Shown here: one piece after another, positions 25,784 to 35,061 of the stretch
Numbering within the stretch: position 1 is the stretch's first letter
Layout of the letters: each line of letters starts with the position of its first letter
Assembly (NCBI GenBank): GCA_002714185.1
Contig: PAWM01000014.1
Span: 1-38,379 of the forward strand
DNA: 38,379 bases
Direction: 5' to 3'
From: Flavobacteriales bacterium
GTDB taxonomy: Bacteria > Bacteroidota > Bacteroidia > Flavobacteriales > TMED113
Notes under the pieces: generated by a model
What the model saw: the letters and a program-made list of their open reading frames with translations, nothing else
Databases searched by the model: none
Told to the model about the DNA's origin: nothing
Translations under genes and position numbers: made by a program

Positions 25784-27124
25784 TTAAATAAGTTTGAGGA
25801 TTTGAGACTCTATATTTTTTGAGATAAGCTCTTCTTTAGAAAATGGTGGAGTTAGTTTGTTTTTTTTCATTACTTTTTCCATAATATCATCCTGAATTAA
25901 ACCTTTTTTAAGTGCACTACTATAAGGTATATGACTAAATGTAACCATTGAATATAAAGGGATCCATTTATTTAAATGTTTTTCTGAAAACCATTTTTCA
26001 ATTTTCTTTTTTAATAGAAAATGAGGTGATGCGGTCTTGTCTCTCATCTCAATATAGTTGTTCATAGACAAATCTTGCATAGCCCTAGTATCAATAATTC
26101 GCTCACTTAAAAATTTATAAATATTATGATTTATCCCCTGGTTTTTATCAATAAACTCATTAAATAAAAAACAATCTTCAAAGCCTGAATTCATACCTTG
26201 TCCATAAAATGGGACAGTAGCATGGCAAGAATCACCTAATAAAATAATATTTTTCTTTTTCCATGTACTACATCTCACAAAACCCAAAACACCAAGAGGA
26301 TTATTAATATACTGCTCTGCTAAATTAGGTATAAGAGTAGTTAAATTATTAAAGTGTTTATTAAAAAATAAATTAATATCTAATTTATTTTTTAATGACG
26401 AAAATGAGTTTTCATCTTTTAAAGGAGCAAAAAGAGTACATGTAAATGTCCCGTCTAAATTTGGAAGTGCAATAACCATAAATGATTTTCTAGGCCAAAT
26501 ATGTAAAGCATCACTTGCTAATTTATGTGTACCATCAGTATTTGCAGGAATAGTTAATTCTTTATAACCATGATTTATAAAATCTTCCTGCATATCAATT
26601 TCAGGATAAGATTTTGCAATATTTTTTCTTATTACAGACCCAGCACCATCAGCACCAAATATAAAATCAGAGTCTATGGATTTATGCTGATCAAATTGTA
26701 GTTTTGTTTCATCAATATTTACACCAACACAACTATTTTCAAATAATATATTAACTCCCTCATTTTCAGCTAATTCTATTAATTTAATATTAAGGTCTTT
26801 TCTAGATACAGAATATATGGCTTGATCTTTTTTTCCATATTCTTGTTCTGATAAATCACCATTTTCAGCATGCATAACTCGCCTATACATTGGCATTGCA
26901 ATTTTCATTATTTGACTAGCTATACCAAGATGATTTAATGCTCGAATCCCTCTATTTGATAATGCTAAATTTATTGATCGACCAGCTCCATTATTATCAA
27001 ATCTTATATCATCTCTTTTATCAAAAATTGATACTTTAGCTCCTTGTCTTCTTAAATATATTGACAACAAACTTCCGACCAAACCGGCACCAACAATACT
27101 AATTTTTTTATTTATTAAATGCAT
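25784..27124 (-). CDS. kmo: Kynurenine 3-monooxygenase
   Basis: FAD-dependent hydroxylase turning L-kynurenine into 3-hydroxykynurenine, on the tryptophan-to-quinolinate route to NAD. It is 446 residues. The dinucleotide fold VGAGLVGSLLSIYLRRQG is near the N-terminus, followed by GRSINLALSNRG, FGADGAGSVIR, and the FAD phosphate-binding LLGDSCHATVPFYGQGMNSG. The ATG at 27124 (MHLINKKISIVGAG) gives the family N-terminus; a TTG or ATG upstream would only add residues inside kynU. It overlaps kynU by 17 nt and follows it in the reaction-linked pair. Confidence 0.93.
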   Translation of the reverse strand: MHLINKKISIVGAGLVGSLLSIYLRRQGAKVSIFDKRDDIRFDNNGAGRSINLALSNRGIRALNHLGIASQIMKIAMPMYRRVMHAENGDLSEQEYGKKDQAIYSVSRKDLNIKLIELAENEGVNILFENSCVGVNIDETKLQFDQHKSIDSDFIFGADGAGSVIRKNIAKSYPEIDMQEDFINHGYKELTIPANTDGTHKLASDALHIWPRKSFMVIALPNLDGTFTCTLFAPLKDENSFSSLKNKLDINLFFNKHFNNLTTLIPNLAEQYINNPLGVLGFVRCSTWKKKNIILLGDSCHATVPFYGQGMNSGFEDCFLFNEFIDKNQGINHNIYKFLSERIIDTRAMQDLSMNNYIEMRDKTASPHFLLKKKIEKWFSEKHLNKWIPLYSMVTFSHIPYSSALKKGLIQDDIMEKVMKKNKLTPPFSKEELISKNIESQILKLI

Positions 27125-28376
27125 GTAAAATGTGATAAAATTTTGCGACATCTTCAAAAGAGTTATATAACGGTACAGGTGATATTCTCATCACATTTGG
27201 ATCCCTCCAGTCTACATAAACCCCTGATTTTTTGAGACTATTATATATTTCTTTTCCCGAATCACTAATATGTACAGATAATTGTGCCCCTCTTTTATCG
27301 GCAGTACCAGGAGTAATAATATTTAATTTTATATGATTAGATTCCGAGTTAAATAAATGTATAGCACTTTCTAAATATCTACTTAATTGAATTCTTTTCA
27401 CAATTAATTTTTCAAATCCAATTTGTGTAAAGAATTGCAAGGAGACACGATATATAGACATTCCAAATATAGGAGCATTGGACAATTGCCATCCTTCAGC
27501 TGTATGTATTGGTTTATGTTCTTTCTGAAGTGCAAACCTATTATCTGATTGATGACCCCACCAACCTGACAAACGAAATGGTTTTTTCTTAATTTGATTT
27601 TCATGAATAAAAATTGATGACACATTTCCAGGACCAGAATTTAAATACTTATAAGAGCACCAGGCTGCAAAATCTACACCCCAATCATGTAATTTTAAAT
27701 TAATATTTCCAACAGCATGAGCTAAATCAAATCCAACAATTATATTATATAAATGTCCCATTTTAGTTATTTTCTCCATATCGAAAACTTGACCAGTATA
27801 ATAATTAACTCCACCAATAAATATCATAGCAAGCTCCTCTTGGTTAGCCTTTATTGTGTCTAAAAGAGCTTCTTCGTTCACAATACCATTGGAATCGATA
27901 GGTGCAAAAACAATTGAATCCTTAATATCAAACCCACGTAATTCGATTTGACTATGAAGAATGTATAAATCTGATGGAAAAAGATTGGGTTCACATAAAA
28001 TTTTATATTTTTTATGAGTTGGCTGATAAAAAGATGTTAACAATAAATGTAAATTTACTGATAATGCATTCATAGTCACGACTTCTTTTTCTTTTGCTCC
28101 AACTATATATGCAACATCTTTAGTTAGTGTCTTATGGTAATCAAACCATGGGGTTTTGGCATGAAAATGGCCTTCTACCGCCATGGATTTCCAATCTAAT
28201 AGTTCTTGTTCTAAATATTGATTATAATTTTTTGGTTGCAATCCCAAAGAATTACCAGTGAAATAGACTGCCTCTTGGTCTTTAAATCGCGGAATATTAA
28301 ACTCATTTCTAAATTTAGAAATAGGATCATTTAAATCTTTTTCTCTTGCAAAATTAATATCAAACTCTTTATTCAT
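27108..28376 (-). CDS. kynU: Kynureninase
   Basis: PLP enzyme cleaving 3-hydroxykynurenine to 3-hydroxyanthranilate and alanine. It is 422 residues, the usual length. The PLP lysine is Lys243 in WCSYKYLNSGPGN, preceded by GFDLAHAVGN with the ring-binding aspartate. YFTGNSLGLQP near the N-terminus and VYVDWRDPNVMRISPVPLYN at the C-terminus are family stretches. Lies 10 nt downstream of a UbiA-like gene and overlaps kmo. Tryptophan 2,3-dioxygenase and 3-hydroxyanthranilate dioxygenase genes are not in the window. Confidence 0.95.
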   Translation of the reverse strand: MNKEFDINFAREKDLNDPISKFRNEFNIPRFKDQEAVYFTGNSLGLQPKNYNQYLEQELLDWKSMAVEGHFHAKTPWFDYHKTLTKDVAYIVGAKEKEVVTMNALSVNLHLLLTSFYQPTHKKYKILCEPNLFPSDLYILHSQIELRGFDIKDSIVFAPIDSNGIVNEEALLDTIKANQEELAMIFIGGVNYYTGQVFDMEKITKMGHLYNIIVGFDLAHAVGNINLKLHDWGVDFAAWCSYKYLNSGPGNVSSIFIHENQIKKKPFRLSGWWGHQSDNRFALQKEHKPIHTAEGWQLSNAPIFGMSIYRVSLQFFTQIGFEKLIVKRIQLSRYLESAIHLFNSESNHIKLNIITPGTADKRGAQLSVHISDSGKEIYNSLKKSGVYVDWRDPNVMRISPVPLYNSFEDVAKFYHILHAFNK

Positions 28377-28386
28377 TTTTAAAAAA

Positions 28387-29211
28387 TTAAATCATTGAAA
28401 TAATGACTATGAAAATATACAAGATTATTGGAAGACTATCTACCAAAATACCATAAAAATTAAAAGATCTATTTGCAGTAGAAAAATATATTATTAAAGC
28501 TGATAGTTCAACAGTTAATAATACAGCAAGAAAATAATCAAGAGTAATACTATTAGTAATAAAATCTATAACTACTAAAACATCTAATAAAAACAAACAA
28601 GAAAAAGCAAAAATTTTAGATGCTTTCACTCCAAATGTATTTGGGAAAGTTTGAATTTTATCTATTTGTGTATCCCTAATATCAAATGGAATAGAAATAG
28701 CTATTATAAATAATAATCTTTGTATAAAAGAACTAATTAAAAAATAATCTATTGTTATATCAAAATAAAATATAGGAACCAATAACGTGACATAGGACCA
28801 TGTGAAAGAAATTAAAAAAATTTTAAAAAAAGGAATATTTCTTAAACTAATTTTTTTTTTATTTATGGTAATACTCAGAGGATACAAAACACTAACAACA
28901 ATTGCAGGCACAAGTAATTGAAAAAAAAAAATTCCGAAAAAAAAGCATAAAAATAAAATAGAAAAACCTGAAAATAATAAAATACAATAAATGAGTGATT
29001 TATTAGTGTGTAACCAAATAGATTTATTATCATTTTGAAATAAAAAAGGTAATCTCATATAATTATAGGCGAAAATAGTTGAGAAAAAAACAAAATATCC
29101 TAAATATGGACTATGAAATCCAAATATTAATTCTGAAACTTTGTATAAACAAAAAGATGCTAATGCAACAAGAAAATTAGTGTTTATAATTAACAAATAA
29201 ATACTACTCAT
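28387..29211 (-). CDS. UbiA-like prenyltransferase family membrane protein
   Basis: Integral membrane protein of 274 residues with about eight hydrophobic helices. The stretch SIPFDIRDTQIDK with a following FPNTFG resembles the second aspartate-rich loop (DxxD) of UbiA-type prenyltransferases. The first aspartate motif is reduced to FAYNYMRL, lacking the NDxxDxxxD pattern. Many Bacteroidota carry such proteins of unknown substrate; it may not be a catalytically typical UbiA. It is probably the first gene of a unit with kynU and kmo (10 nt gap), and is divergent from gcvP. The functional link to kynurenine metabolism is unproven. Confidence 0.65.
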   Translation of the reverse strand: MSSIYLLIINTNFLVALASFCLYKVSELIFGFHSPYLGYFVFFSTIFAYNYMRLPFLFQNDNKSIWLHTNKSLIYCILLFSGFSILFLCFFFGIFFFQLLVPAIVVSVLYPLSITINKKKISLRNIPFFKIFLISFTWSYVTLLVPIFYFDITIDYFLISSFIQRLLFIIAISIPFDIRDTQIDKIQTFPNTFGVKASKIFAFSCLFLLDVLVVIDFITNSITLDYFLAVLLTVELSALIIYFSTANRSFNFYGILVDSLPIILYIFIVIISMI

Positions 29212-29308
29212 AATAATTAAATACTAATTAATAAATAATAAGTCTAAATTACATAAAATGATTGCTTTTTTTAATTGAAAAATTATGATAAAGTATTAAT
29301 TTTAACAT

Positions 29309-32197
29309 ATGTTACCTGAAACTGATTTTATTAATAGACATATAGGCCCAAGAAAAGCTGACACTAAATCGATGTTGCAAAAAATTGGTCTCAATAATAT
29401 TGAAGAACTAATTGAAAAAACCATTCCAAAAAATATTCGGATTAACAATGAACTGAAACTTAATGAACCAATGAGTGAAGCTCGATATATAGAGCATATT
29501 CAAGCACTAGGTAGAAAAAATAAAACTTACAGAAGTTATATTGGATTAGGTTACTATAATAACATTCTTCCAGGTGTTATTCAACGAAACATACTTGAAA
29601 ATCCAGGCTGGTATACAGCTTACACACCTTATCAAGCAGAAATTTCACAAGGTAGACTAGAAGCTCTTTTTAATTTTCAGACTGTTATTACAGATCTAAC
29701 AGCAATGGAAATTTCAAATGCATCATTATTAGATGAAGCAACAGCTGCAGCTGAAGCTATGGCTATGAGCTATCATTGTCGAAATACAGAAAAAAGGAAA
29801 TTAGATGCAAATATTTTTTTAGTATCTAAAGATTGTTTTCCTCAAACAATTGATGTTATTAAAACTAGAGCTAACTCCGCCGGTATAGAAATTAAAATCA
29901 TTGACCATAATGAATTTGATTTTGACAAAAAAGTTTTTGGAGCAATTATTCAATATCCTCAAAAACATGGCCTTATTGAAGAATACACCCAACTCATTGA
30001 AAAGGCACATAAAAATAATTGTTTAGTCACTGTAGCGGCTGACTTATTAAGCCTTACAATATTGAAACCACCTGGTGAATTTGGTGCGGATATTGTAGTA
30101 GGTTCTTCGCAAAGATTTGGTATACCACTAGGCTACGGTGGACCACATGCTGCTTACTTCGCCACAAAATCAGAATTTAAAAGATTTATCCCTGGGAGAA
30201 TTATTGGAGTATCATATGATATTGATGGAAATAAAGCATATAGAATGGCTTTACAAACACGTGAACAACATATAAGAAGAGAAAAAGCAACCTCCAATAT
30301 ATGTACTTCACAAGTTCTTCTTGCTGTAATGGCAGGTATGTACGCAGTTTACCATGGTCCTGAAAAATTAAAGAAAATTGCAAAAACAATCCACTATTAC
30401 ACACAAATTTTATCTAAAGGATTGGAAGATTTAGGATATGAATCTGTTAATAAATCTTATTTTGATACACTACTAATAAACACAAAAGAAGTTTCAATAG
30501 AAAATATTAAAGTTTATGCGGAAGACTCCAAGATGAACTTTAACTATATTGATGACCACACAGTATCAATCAGTGTTGATGAAAAAGATGATTTAGAAAA
30601 TATAAAGGATATTCTTAAAATATTTATCAAAGCAAAAAATTATTCAAATGAAACAGAGAAACTTAATCAAATAATTTCGTTAAACATTGAGGATAATAAA
30701 TTCCATATTCCAGCTGAATTATGCAGAAAATCTAACTTTCTTGAATATAGTGTATTTAAAGAATATCATTCTGAAACTGAATTAATGAGATATATTAAAT
30801 CGCTTGAAAATAAAGATTTATCATTAACACATTCTATGATTCCGTTAGGATCATGCACTATGAAATTAAATGCCGCTGTTGAATTATTTTCATTAAGCTC
30901 CACTGATTTTTCAAATATTCATCCATTTGCTCCTTTAAATCAAGCTAGAGGATATCATATTATTTTTCATGAATTAGAAGAAGCATTATGTGAAATTACA
31001 GGTATGGATAGTGTTTCATTACAACCAAATTCTGGTGCACAAGGTGAATATGCAGGATTAATGGTGATCAAAAAATACCATGAACATAACGGTGAAAATA
31101 ACCGAAATATTTGCCTTATTCCTTCCTCAGCTCATGGAACAAATCCTGCAAGTGCAATTATGGCAGGTATGAAAGTAATTATTATAAAATGTGATCAAGA
31201 TGGTAATATTGATATATCTGATTTAAAAGATAAAATAAAAATACATTCTAATTATATTGCTGCACTAATGATTACATACCCTTCTACACATGGGGTTTTT
31301 GAAGAAAAAATTATTGAAATCAATCAACTTATTCATAAAGTAGGAGGACAGGTTTATATGGATGGGGCTAATATGAATGCTCAAGTTGGCTTAACTAATC
31401 CAAAAAAAATTGGTTGTGATGTGTGTCACTTAAATTTACATAAAACATTTGCAATTCCTCATGGTGGAGGTGGCCCCGGTATGGGTCCAATTGCTGTGGC
31501 AGAACATCTAAAAGATTTTACCCCTAAAAGTGCCGTAATGAATTATGGTGGAAAACACGGCATATCGTCTATATCTGCTAGTCCCTGGGGCAGTGGTTTA
31601 ATTCTTACAATTTCATATGCTTACATTAAGTTATTAGGATCAAAAGGTCTTAAGAAATGTACAGAAATTGCTATTCTTAATGCTAACTATTTAAAATGTC
31701 TTCTAGAAAAAGATTTTGATATTTTATATCAAGGTAAAAACAACACAGTAGCTCATGAAATGATAATTGATTGTAGAAATTTCAAATTGAAAGGAATTAA
31801 TGTTGCTGATATCGCTAAAAGATTAATGGACTATGGTTTTCATGCTCCAACAGTCTCGTTTCCTGTTCCAGGAACGATGATGATTGAACCAACTGAAAGC
31901 GAAAGTAAACAAGCATTAGATAAATTCTACGAGGCTATGCATTCAATAAGAAATGAGATTGATAAAATAGATGACAAAAACAATAATATTTTAAAAAATT
32001 CACCTCACACTCAGCACATAGCGACCATGGATAACTGGCCATACTTATATTCAAGACAACAGGCTGTATTTCCAACTGACTGGACAAAAGATAATAAATA
32101 CTGGCCTACTGTAAGAAGAATCAATGAAGTACAGGGTGATAGAAATTTAATGTGCTCTTGTGCATCAATAGAATCTTATGAGGAAAAAATGGATTAA
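29309..32197 (+). CDS. gcvP: Glycine dehydrogenase (aminomethyl-transferring), P-protein
   Basis: PLP-dependent decarboxylase of the glycine cleavage system, feeding one-carbon units to tetrahydrofolate. It is 962 residues, the fused alpha+beta single-chain form. The N-terminal half begins FINRHIGPRKAD, with YTPYQAEISQGRLE and VGSSQRFGIPLGYGGPHAAYF. The C-terminal half has MIPLGSCTMKLNA, SAHGTNPASA and the PLP-lysine segment NLHKTFAIPHGGGGPGMGP. GcvT and GcvH are not in the window, while the shared E3 (lpdA) is. No glycine riboswitch is seen in the 97-nt leader region. Confidence 0.97.
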   Translation: MLPETDFINRHIGPRKADTKSMLQKIGLNNIEELIEKTIPKNIRINNELKLNEPMSEARYIEHIQALGRKNKTYRSYIGLGYYNNILPGVIQRNILENPGWYTAYTPYQAEISQGRLEALFNFQTVITDLTAMEISNASLLDEATAAAEAMAMSYHCRNTEKRKLDANIFLVSKDCFPQTIDVIKTRANSAGIEIKIIDHNEFDFDKKVFGAIIQYPQKHGLIEEYTQLIEKAHKNNCLVTVAADLLSLTILKPPGEFGADIVVGSSQRFGIPLGYGGPHAAYFATKSEFKRFIPGRIIGVSYDIDGNKAYRMALQTREQHIRREKATSNICTSQVLLAVMAGMYAVYHGPEKLKKIAKTIHYYTQILSKGLEDLGYESVNKSYFDTLLINTKEVSIENIKVYAEDSKMNFNYIDDHTVSISVDEKDDLENIKDILKIFIKAKNYSNETEKLNQIISLNIEDNKFHIPAELCRKSNFLEYSVFKEYHSETELMRYIKSLENKDLSLTHSMIPLGSCTMKLNAAVELFSLSSTDFSNIHPFAPLNQARGYHIIFHELEEALCEITGMDSVSLQPNSGAQGEYAGLMVIKKYHEHNGENNRNICLIPSSAHGTNPASAIMAGMKVIIIKCDQDGNIDISDLKDKIKIHSNYIAALMITYPSTHGVFEEKIIEINQLIHKVGGQVYMDGANMNAQVGLTNPKKIGCDVCHLNLHKTFAIPHGGGGPGMGPIAVAEHLKDFTPKSAVMNYGGKHGISSISASPWGSGLILTISYAYIKLLGSKGLKKCTEIAILNANYLKCLLEKDFDILYQGKNNTVAHEMIIDCRNFKLKGINVADIAKRLMDYGFHAPTVSFPVPGTMMIEPTESESKQALDKFYEAMHSIRNEIDKIDDKNNNILKNSPHTQHIATMDNWPYLYSRQQAVFPTDWTKDNKYWPTVRRINEVQGDRNLMCSCASIESYEEKMD

Positions 32198-32224
32198 TTT
32201 CTCCTTTAATTTAGAAAAAAATAC

Positions 32225-32232
32225 TATCTTTG
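32225..32232 (+). promoter_or_regulatory. -7 promoter box for the secreted choice-of-anchor J gene
   Basis: TATCTTTG is a full TANNTTTG match 27 nt after the gcvP stop and 59 nt before the ATG at 32292. A transcript starting about 6-8 nt downstream would begin essentially at the foot of the hairpin at 32242. A -33 TTG at standard spacing is not evident. Confidence 0.55.
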
Positions 32233-32241
32233 ACTCCCTTT

Positions 32242-32262
32242 TTCCTTATTGTGAATAAGGAA
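32242..32262 (+). promoter_or_regulatory. 5' leader hairpin of the choice-of-anchor J mRNA
   Basis: TTCCTTATT and AATAAGGAA form a perfect 9-bp stem closed by a GTG loop. There is no T-tract after it (AATTCATAAT follows), so it is not a typical intrinsic terminator for gcvP. It lies just after the predicted transcription start and 29 nt before the ATG, and the last 11 nt of the leader before one T are a run of A (32280-32290). A 5'-terminal stem plus A-rich leader suggests mRNA stabilisation and strong translation. Confidence 0.5.
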
Positions 32263-32291
32263 TTCATAATTAATAACTTAAAAAAAAAAAT

Positions 32292-34235
32292 ATGAAAAGA
32301 ATTATTACTTTATTTTTTGCTCTTGCTACATTATCATTATCATTTGCTCAAACAAATGCTAATATAAAAGTTAAAAGAAGTGCAAAAGAAGCCCCTATTA
32401 AATTAGGACAAACTGATGTTGATATTCAACCTCGTGCTGTAGAATGTATTTGGGAAAGTGATTTTACAAATGCATCTGACTGGGTACTTGACCATGATGC
32501 AAATGATTGCTCTCTTGACTGGGAAATTGGACAAAACCTTGAATGTACAGGGTTTTACCCAATCAACCCTATAGAATCTTCAGATGGATACTATGCTATG
32601 GTAGATTCAGATGCTTATGGTGGAGAAGAAGGCGGAACTGAAACAGAAGACTCATGGATGACTATGGCCAATGCTGTTGATTGCTCAGAGTACGAAAATG
32701 TTATTGTTGAATTTGACACATGGTACAGAAGTTGGACTTATGAAAAATGCTGGTTAGTAGTTAGTACAGATGGTACGTTCCCAACTGACTTAACACCTGA
32801 TTCTGAAGCAGATCCAGCAAATGGTATCTATGAAATATTTCCAGGAATCTCAGGCGACGGTGGTGCAGAACTTGGAAGTAATCCAACAACTCAAAGAATT
32901 AATATAACTGAAGCAGCAGGTGGACAATCTCAAGTTTGGATAAGATTTAACTGGACTGGAACATGGGGATATGCTTGGTTTATTGACCGAGTATGTGTAG
33001 CTGAACAACCAGCTGATGATATTACACTTTCTTATGGTGTAGTATCACATAATGGTACAGGAGAAGAATATGGTAGAGTTCCAACATCTCAAATAGAAAA
33101 TGGAGTAACATGCGGAGCGGGAGTCTACAATTTTGGTGTTAATGAACAAACAAATGTAAATGTAACTATGGATGTTGTCAACTCAATGGACTATCCAATT
33201 ATCACAGAAACATTTGGAGAAAATGACATGTATGGATATGATGCTGATGGATTTCTTACTGAACAAACAATCACAGGCCCAGTAGCAAGTGATCAAAATG
33301 TTTATTTTGAAAAAATGGTAGAAATGAGTACTACTGTACCCGCAGATATATATACAGCGACTTTTACAGCATCATCTGATGGTGACAGTGATACCGGAGA
33401 AAATTTTGGTGATAACTCAACTGTTCGTGAATTTTCAATTACTGAAGACATCTACTCAACAGATGGTATTGATGTATACAGCAACCCATCTATAACTAGA
33501 ATGGGTACTGGTTCATTTACTGATGCAACTGACGGATTTATGATGATGTCATATTATGATGTATCTTCAGAAATGAGTTTAGGAGGTGTTAGAATTTATC
33601 TTGATTCATATGCATTTTCATCACCTTTAACTGTAGCTGGTGGTGAAATGGTAGTGGCTATCAGAGATACTGCCGCTGTAAATGCAGAAACTTTTGATCC
33701 AGGTAATACAATTGCATCTAGTGACTTCTATTTAGTAACTGCTCAAGATGTAGATGTCAATGGTTTTATTACAATTCCTTTTGACCCAGTTGTTACCTTA
33801 AGTCCAGATGCATACTATATTTCTGTGGAAATGTACAGTAATGGTAATTCAACTGATATATATATATTAGATGATGAAACTGTACCTCAGCCTGCTTATT
33901 TAAGTAGGATTTATATTCCTGGAGACCAAGTTTATACAAATGGTACTGCTGCTGCAATCAGAATGCTTGCTAGTGACTCACCTGTATATTCAATCGCAGA
34001 GGAATCGATAGAATTCAATATTTACCCAAATCCTTCAAACGGCATGATTAATGTAGACTTAAAGGAATCTGGCGAATTTCTTATAGAAGTTTGTGATATG
34101 CTTGGGAAAGTGGTTTATCAAGAAAACACTCAATCAAGTACAATCATAAATCTTGAAGACTTAGATAAAGGTGTTTATTTTGTAAGTGTATCAAATAACA
34201 ATACAACCACTAACACAAAATTAATAATTGAGTAG
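32292..34235 (+). CDS. Secreted protein with MAM/choice-of-anchor J-like domain and T9SS type A sorting domain
   Basis: Probable T9SS cargo of 647 residues. The signal peptide MKRIITLFFALATLSLSFAQ is followed by a beta-rich domain (about 50-237) with paired cysteines and WESDFTNASDW, GYYAMVDSDAYG and YAWFIDRVCVAE, the layout of choice-of-anchor J/MAM-like adhesion domains. Two further beta-sandwich stretches follow. The C-terminal 80 residues are a classic type A sorting domain: FNIYPNPSNGMINV, VCDMLGKVVYQ, LDKGVYFVSVS, TKLIIE. The protein is acidic overall. It has its own promoter candidate and leader hairpin, and a strong terminator follows. Ligand and role are unknown. Confidence 0.85.
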   Translation: MKRIITLFFALATLSLSFAQTNANIKVKRSAKEAPIKLGQTDVDIQPRAVECIWESDFTNASDWVLDHDANDCSLDWEIGQNLECTGFYPINPIESSDGYYAMVDSDAYGGEEGGTETEDSWMTMANAVDCSEYENVIVEFDTWYRSWTYEKCWLVVSTDGTFPTDLTPDSEADPANGIYEIFPGISGDGGAELGSNPTTQRINITEAAGGQSQVWIRFNWTGTWGYAWFIDRVCVAEQPADDITLSYGVVSHNGTGEEYGRVPTSQIENGVTCGAGVYNFGVNEQTNVNVTMDVVNSMDYPIITETFGENDMYGYDADGFLTEQTITGPVASDQNVYFEKMVEMSTTVPADIYTATFTASSDGDSDTGENFGDNSTVREFSITEDIYSTDGIDVYSNPSITRMGTGSFTDATDGFMMMSYYDVSSEMSLGGVRIYLDSYAFSSPLTVAGGEMVVAIRDTAAVNAETFDPGNTIASSDFYLVTAQDVDVNGFITIPFDPVVTLSPDAYYISVEMYSNGNSTDIYILDDETVPQPAYLSRIYIPGDQVYTNGTAAAIRMLASDSPVYSIAEESIEFNIYPNPSNGMINVDLKESGEFLIEVCDMLGKVVYQENTQSSTIINLEDLDKGVYFVSVSNNNTTTNTKLIIE

Positions 34236-34262
34236 CTATTAACTACACTATTATTATAATTA

Positions 34263-34294
34263 AAAAAAGCCTGACTTTTTAGTCAGGCTTTTTT
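34263..34294. terminator. Bidirectional intrinsic terminator
   Basis: GCCTGACT pairs with AGTCAGGC around a TTTT loop. Six A bases precede and six T bases follow the stem, giving a 14-bp stem with a U-tract in either direction. It lies between the convergent choice-of-anchor J gene and the Mla ATPase gene, and can stop transcripts of both. It is the only clear intrinsic terminator seen in the window. Confidence 0.93.
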
Positions 34295-34306
34295 ATACTT
34301 AAAAAT

Positions 34307-35059
34307 TTATTTAACAGACTTTAACTTCCTAAACAATTTAGATGAAAATATAAATCTATTTAAAATCTTATTATTAGAGTTAAGAAAGTTTTTTCTAGTT
34401 CCCGACCACTCCTTTACACCTTTTTCTATAAACACAATATTATCCCCTATTTCCATAACAGAGTTCATATCATGTGTATTAATAACCGTTGTTATATTAT
34501 ACTCGTAGGTAATCTCTTTTAATAAATTATCAATTACATTAGCGGTGTTTGGATCTAAACCAGAGTTTGGCTCATCACAGAATAAATATTTCGGCTTTAA
34601 AGCTATAGCTCTAGCAATAGCTACTCTTTTCTGCATACCACCACTTAATTCAGAGGGGTACAAATTATTTACACCTTGAAGGTTCACTCTATTTAAGCAG
34701 AAATTGACTCGCTTAACCATATCTAATTGATTTATTCTAGAAGACATTTTTAAAGGAAACATTATATTCTCCTCAACAGTCATAGAATCAAACAATGCTC
34801 CACCTTGAAAGACCATTCCAATTTCCTTTCGAATTTCCTTTCTATCTGATTCTTTAATATTTATAAAATCTCTATCATCAAAAAAAATACCACCTGAATC
34901 AATATTAAATAGACCTAACATACATTTTATTGCTACTGTTTTACCAGAGCCACTTTTACCAATAATTAAATTCACCTTACCTTTTTCAAAGGTAGATGTA
35001 ACGTTGTTTAAAACAACTTTTTGACCAAAAGATTTAGATATGTTTTTAATACTAATCAT
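34307..35059 (-). CDS. ABC transporter ATP-binding protein, MlaF type
   Basis: Cytoplasmic ATPase of a lipid/MCE-type transporter, 250 residues. Walker A GKSGSGKTVA (about 34-43), Q-loop GMVFQGGALFDSMTVEENI, ABC signature ELSGGMQKRVAIARA, Walker B YLFCDEPNSGLDP, and switch NTHDMNSVMEI. The FQGGALFDSMTV segment is typical of MlaF/Mkl. The ATG lies 2 nt after the stop of the MlaE-like permease. No MCE-domain (MlaD) gene follows; the unit ends at the terminator. Confidence 0.9.
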   Translation of the reverse strand: MISIKNISKSFGQKVVLNNVTSTFEKGKVNLIIGKSGSGKTVAIKCMLGLFNIDSGGIFFDDRDFINIKESDRKEIRKEIGMVFQGGALFDSMTVEENIMFPLKMSSRINQLDMVKRVNFCLNRVNLQGVNNLYPSELSGGMQKRVAIARAIALKPKYLFCDEPNSGLDPNTANVIDNLLKEITYEYNITTVINTHDMNSVMEIGDNIVFIEKGVKEWSGTRKNFLNSNNKILNRFIFSSKLFRKLKSVK

Positions 35060-35061
35060 AA

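Noticed and set aside
29212-29308. Possible glycine riboswitch upstream of gcvP
   Set aside because: The 97-nt gap is almost pure A/T, with no GC-rich stems or recognisable glycine aptamer core.
32242-32262. Hairpin as rho-independent terminator of gcvP
   Set aside because: No T-tract follows the stem, and it is downstream of a good -7 box for the next gene. A leader role fits better, though attenuation cannot be fully excluded.
6945-34235. Search for defence systems, toxin-antitoxin pairs, phage or transposase genes
   Set aside because: Every sizeable gene is assigned to a core metabolic, envelope or secreted-protein family. No transposase, integrase, restriction or toxin motif was seen, and no inverted-repeat-flanked element was found.
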